DNA of 64,000 nucleotides from Yamadazyma tenuis. Taxonomy: Eukaryota > Ascomycota > Pichiomycetes > Serinales > Debaryomycetaceae. Location: NCBI RefSeq assembly GCF_029203305.1, contig NC_089461.1:1116001-1180000 (forward strand), read 5' to 3'. Position 1 is the first letter of the stretch. The number at the start of each line of letters is the position of its first letter. Both the position numbers and the translations under genes were made by a program. Of this stretch, positions 60,843 through 64,000 are shown in pieces. Below the pieces are notes generated by a model. That model worked only from the letters and a program-made list of their open reading frames with translations. It was not told the DNA's origin and made no database searches.

Positions 60843-63800
60843 ATGGCTGCAAAGAAGAAGAAACCGGAAAAAGAAGACAAAGAACCGGCTAAGAAGGGCA
60901 AAGCCAAGACGTCCGAAGAAGAAGAAGCGGAGGAGGCAAGGCTCGCTAAGGCCAAAAAGGGAGCAAAAAAACCAGATCAAAAACCTACATCAGAACCTGA
61001 AAACAAGCCTACAAGAGGCATTGTTGTTGGTGACAACTTTGGCTGGACCGGAAAGCTTCCTTTAACGCTTCTCTACGAGCACTGTCAACGGCAGAAGTGG
61101 CCCAAGCCCATCATCAACTGTTCCCTGTCATCGTATGGCTATTCCACGCATATAACCCTTTTGTGGGAAAACCCCAAAACCAAAGAAATGATCCGTTTGA
61201 ACTACAACCCCAAACTCACAAAGGCCACTGCTAACGAATCCAAGCACTTGACGGCAACTTATGTTCTTTACCGCTTGAACTACCTCAAAAACTTGAAAAT
61301 CATGTTGCCAGTAGTGTTTCGAGACTATTGGGACCAATTGGCCAAAGACCGGTTGGAGATATTGGAAGCCGATAAGAACAAACACGAGCTTTTGTATGGT
61401 GACCAACCATTCCAGGCTTACTTGGTAGAGCAAGAACGTCGGGAAAAACAAAGACAGAAGAATGAGAAGTTGAAGCAGCTCAACCAGAACACAAAAAAAG
61501 ATTCAATAGCTCTTAACAAAAACGACCTCCAGGAGTTATCTCGACTCTCGCGTGATATCTCCGACGTTAAGCACCCCCATTTCTCCCGCAAGATCTGGGA
61601 TAACTCGGCGATTTTTGATTTGGACTCAGACTTGCGAGTCAAGATCGAGAACTTGATCAAGTACTTCATCCACTGGAATACTCGCAAGAACTCAGACTCC
61701 CATGATGACAAGTTGACCAAGTTCCTCGTCAAGTTGGGGTTTCGAGAACCGCATATCCGTGAAGCTTTGTCGTACACAAACACTTTTAACTCCACATTGG
61801 AGTGGCTTCTTTTCTACTTACCAGAAGACGACCTACCTGGATTCTTCAACAAACTGAACTACCATTCCACCAACCAGGTGAAGATATCCAAGGACTTGAA
61901 GTATGAAAACTCGGTGGCCTCGTTGCGCAGCTCTGGGTTCAACATCGATGATATCAAGTTGCACTTAAAGCTCAGTAAGAACCACGAGCAAAACACTCTT
62001 ATTAGTTTATGCCAGTCATTGATCCCACTGGAGCTCTACTACGACGACGCTGTGGACTTGGGTATGACTCCGGTAGAGGTGTGGGAAAATGAAATGGCAT
62101 CGTTGAAGCTGATGGACTTGAAACTTGACTACACTTCCCACGAAGCCACCATCCACTCCAAATTGACGTTGAAATTGTGCCGTTCTCATAACTATCCCAA
62201 CGACCTCATTGGAATTCGGATCACAAATGAGCTCCCTAACTACGTCAAGATGTCTGCCTTAAGAAAGATCATTCATTTCTTGTATGAAAACAAGTACGTG
62301 GGGAGTGAGTATGTCTTTACATTAGTTGACTTTGTATCCGAGAACTATGACAACATTATCAATGACCCTGGCCCTTTGATAGCCGGAGACTTCAAGCCCA
62401 GGCAGCTTGTGTCACTGTCGAATGTTTCTGTGTCCAAGTATTTCAAGAACTTCAAAGTCAATCAAGAAAAAGTCAAAAGTAGCTACCAATCGCGTACAAC
62501 CAACCCCAAGTTCAAAGATTTGATCAAAGATCGATCTAAACTCCCTGCCTGGGCCAAACAAGCAGATATCTTGAGTTTGGTGGATGCTAACCAGATTGTG
62601 TTGATCACAGGAGAGACTGGGTCGGGAAAATCTACCCAGATCGTGCAATTCATATTGGATAAACTCAATAGCAAGCATGACTATTCCGCTAAGATCATGG
62701 TGACTCAACCCAGAAGAATATCAACTTTGGGATTGGCCGATAGAATCAGTGCTGAAAGAATGGACACCGTAGGACATGAAATTGGGTACATCATCAGAGG
62801 TGAGCTGAAGGTATGCGATGCCACCAGAATCACGTTTGTGACTACCGGAGTGTTGCTTCGGTTGATGCAAACATCATCTAAGTTCTTGAACTCTTTGCAG
62901 TATATCGTCATTGACGAAGTTCATGAAAGGTCGGTGGATTCAGACTTCTTGTTGATTTTGCTCAAAAATAGCTTGAAAAAGTTTCCAAACTTGAAGATCA
63001 TCCTCATGTCTGCAACTATAGATAAGCAAGTGTTCAGCAGGTTTTTCAACATTGAACTACCACACTTGCACATCGAAGGAAGAACTTTCCCTATTAAAGA
63101 TTATTACTTGGAGTATGTGCTTGACGAAATCGACTATGAGATGGAAGTCAACGACCAGCTCATCCGCCCTCAAGCAGATGCCCATTTCTTTAAATCTGGG
63201 AACTTAAACTATGACTTGATTGTGAAGTTGGTACATCATCTCAGAAACACCAACGGCTCCATCTTGATTTTCATGCTGGGAATCTACGAGATCAACCAAT
63301 TGAGGTCCAAGGTTCTTTCCTATTTTGACGAACGAGGTGAAAAGGTGGTTGTACTTCCATTACACTCTGCTTTGAGCTCCAAGGACCAGACTAAGGTGTT
63401 CAACACTTTCAGGGAATTGAAGGTGATTATTGCCACCAATATTGCCGAAACTTCTATCACTATTCCAGACTGTACGGTGGTTATTGATACAGGAAGAGTC
63501 AAAACCATTCAGTACGACTCAACCACAAAAACTACCAAGTTGGTAGAAAACTGGTGTTCTCAGGCCGAATCTATGCAGAGACGTGGTAGAAGTGGAAGAA
63601 TCCAAAAGGGTAATTGCTACCATCTTTACACACAAGAAACATATGATTTGATGATTAAGCAGCCTATTCCGGAAATAAAAAGAACGAATTTGGACAACTT
63701 GTTCTTGATCATCAAGTCGATGGGTATAGACGATGTGAAGAACTTCTTAACCAGAGGAATCGATGCCCCAAGTGAACTCACCATCGACAACTCTGAAATC

Positions 63801-64000
63801 ACCTTGAAAAGAATCGGAGCATTGAATGAACTGTCTGAATTGACTAATTTGGGTAAGTATCTTTCACTCATTCCAACGGACTTGTCGAACGCCAAGTTGA
63901 TAATATTTGGTTGTATTTTTGGATGTCTCAATAGCACATTGATTTTGGCAGCTATTAAGACAATTGGTTCACCTTTCCAAAAAAGTTACGACTTCCGAGA
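60843..64000 (+). CDS. DEAH/RHA-type RNA helicase (YLR419W/DHX57-like), cut by window edge
   Basis: Open from ATG 60843 to the end of the window (1,052 codons); S. cerevisiae YLR419W has 1,435, so the C-terminal part is missing. A Lys/Glu-rich start (1-60) is followed by a UBA-like segment (LTKFLVKLGFREPHIREALS, about 295-315, then LEWLLFYLPEDDLP) and an RWD-like region. The helicase core has motif I GETGSGKSTQ at about 590, Ia VTQPRRIS, II DEVH in VIDEVHERS at about 690, III SAT at about 720, IV/V ATNIAETSITIP at about 865 and VI QRRGRSGR at about 910. The UBA-RWD-helicase order matches the DHX29/DHX57 group. Motif II is DEVH, not DEAH. Function in yeast is poorly known, probably ribosome- or RNA-related. 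Confidence 0.88.
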   Translation, partial: MAAKKKKPEKEDKEPAKKGKAKTSEEEEAEEARLAKAKKGAKKPDQKPTSEPENKPTRGIVVGDNFGWTGKLPLTLLYEHCQRQKWPKPIINCSLSSYGYSTHITLLWENPKTKEMIRLNYNPKLTKATANESKHLTATYVLYRLNYLKNLKIMLPVVFRDYWDQLAKDRLEILEADKNKHELLYGDQPFQAYLVEQERREKQRQKNEKLKQLNQNTKKDSIALNKNDLQELSRLSRDISDVKHPHFSRKIWDNSAIFDLDSDLRVKIENLIKYFIHWNTRKNSDSHDDKLTKFLVKLGFREPHIREALSYTNTFNSTLEWLLFYLPEDDLPGFFNKLNYHSTNQVKISKDLKYENSVASLRSSGFNIDDIKLHLKLSKNHEQNTLISLCQSLIPLELYYDDAVDLGMTPVEVWENEMASLKLMDLKLDYTSHEATIHSKLTLKLCRSHNYPNDLIGIRITNELPNYVKMSALRKIIHFLYENKYVGSEYVFTLVDFVSENYDNIINDPGPLIAGDFKPRQLVSLSNVSVSKYFKNFKVNQEKVKSSYQSRTTNPKFKDLIKDRSKLPAWAKQADILSLVDANQIVLITGETGSGKSTQIVQFILDKLNSKHDYSAKIMVTQPRRISTLGLADRISAERMDTVGHEIGYIIRGELKVCDATRITFVTTGVLLRLMQTSSKFLNSLQYIVIDEVHERSVDSDFLLILLKNSLKKFPNLKIILMSATIDKQVFSRFFNIELPHLHIEGRTFPIKDYYLEYVLDEIDYEMEVNDQLIRPQADAHFFKSGNLNYDLIVKLVHHLRNTNGSILIFMLGIYEINQLRSKVLSYFDERGEKVVVLPLHSALSSKDQTKVFNTFRELKVIIATNIAETSITIPDCTVVIDTGRVKTIQYDSTTKTTKLVENWCSQAESMQRRGRSGRIQKGNCYHLYTQETYDLMIKQPIPEIKRTNLDNLFLIIKSMGIDDVKNFLTRGIDAPSELTIDNSEITLKRIGALNELSELTNLGKYLSLIPTDLSNAKLIIFGCIFGCLNSTLILAAIKTIGSPFQKSYDFR

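Overview
The window is nuclear DNA of an ascomycete budding yeast of the CUG-Ser1 clade (Debaryomyces/Meyerozyma/Yamadazyma/Candida group); I cannot name the species. Three things support this. Gene content and gene order match Saccharomycotina. Introns are short, with GTATGT/GTACGT-type donors and TACTAAC branch sites. CTG codons fall where serine is expected: in CCT6 (position 11423) a normally invariant Ser is a CTG, and in the NUP42 FG repeats every CTG sits where neighbouring repeats have Ser. Leucines read from CTG under the standard code should therefore be read as serine. There are 36 protein genes (two cut by the window edges) and one pseudogene. I see no rRNA, tRNA, transposon or CRISPR array.

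Layout. 1-6.9 kb: RPO31 (partial), SEM1, RPT5, CDD1 (four exons) and MAP1. 6.9-10.7 kb: a gene-poor stretch with tandem repeats, then CCT6. 12.3-16.1 kb: a CZF1-like zinc-cluster regulator between two long non-coding stretches. 16.1-42.2 kb: a dense run of SLY1, RVB1, GPN3, MSC2, a histidine-phosphatase-fold protein, TOP3, an RKM2-like SET gene, PAN5, CAB5, VPS34, NUP42, ARV1, CSC1, an unassigned Myb/SANT-like protein and an Fta4/Nkp1-type kinetochore protein. 42.4-44.8 kb: RPP2B and RPS15 sharing a promoter, then ORT1. 45.3-51.1 kb: a more accessory block with two tandem SDR-like genes, ATE1, an orphan ORF and a broken SDR gene. 51.5-64 kb: AIM6, a peroxisomal carrier, a small membrane protein, a DENN-type protein, YRA1 with a 1-kb intron, an STP-type transcription factor, and the start of a DEAH/RHA helicase like YLR419W.

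Functional links. SEM1 and RPT5 (both proteasome) are neighbours and share a PACE-like 9-mer just upstream of their starts. PAN5 and CAB5 (both coenzyme A synthesis) are divergent across 51 bp. RPP2B and RPS15 share a promoter with Homol-D/Homol-E-like and RRPE-like elements. A short motif, RTGTCGY, is clustered upstream of CCT6 and RPP2B/RPS15 and recurs upstream of YRA1, the DENN gene and the helicase. Gene order interleaves genes that in S. cerevisiae lie in two separate blocks (YDR188-YDR205 and YLR234-YLR245), as expected for a lineage without the whole-genome duplication.

I found no clearly new multi-gene system. The strongest candidates for new biology are the structured YRA1 intron, the RTGTCGY promoter motif, and the tandem bacterial-type SDR pair.
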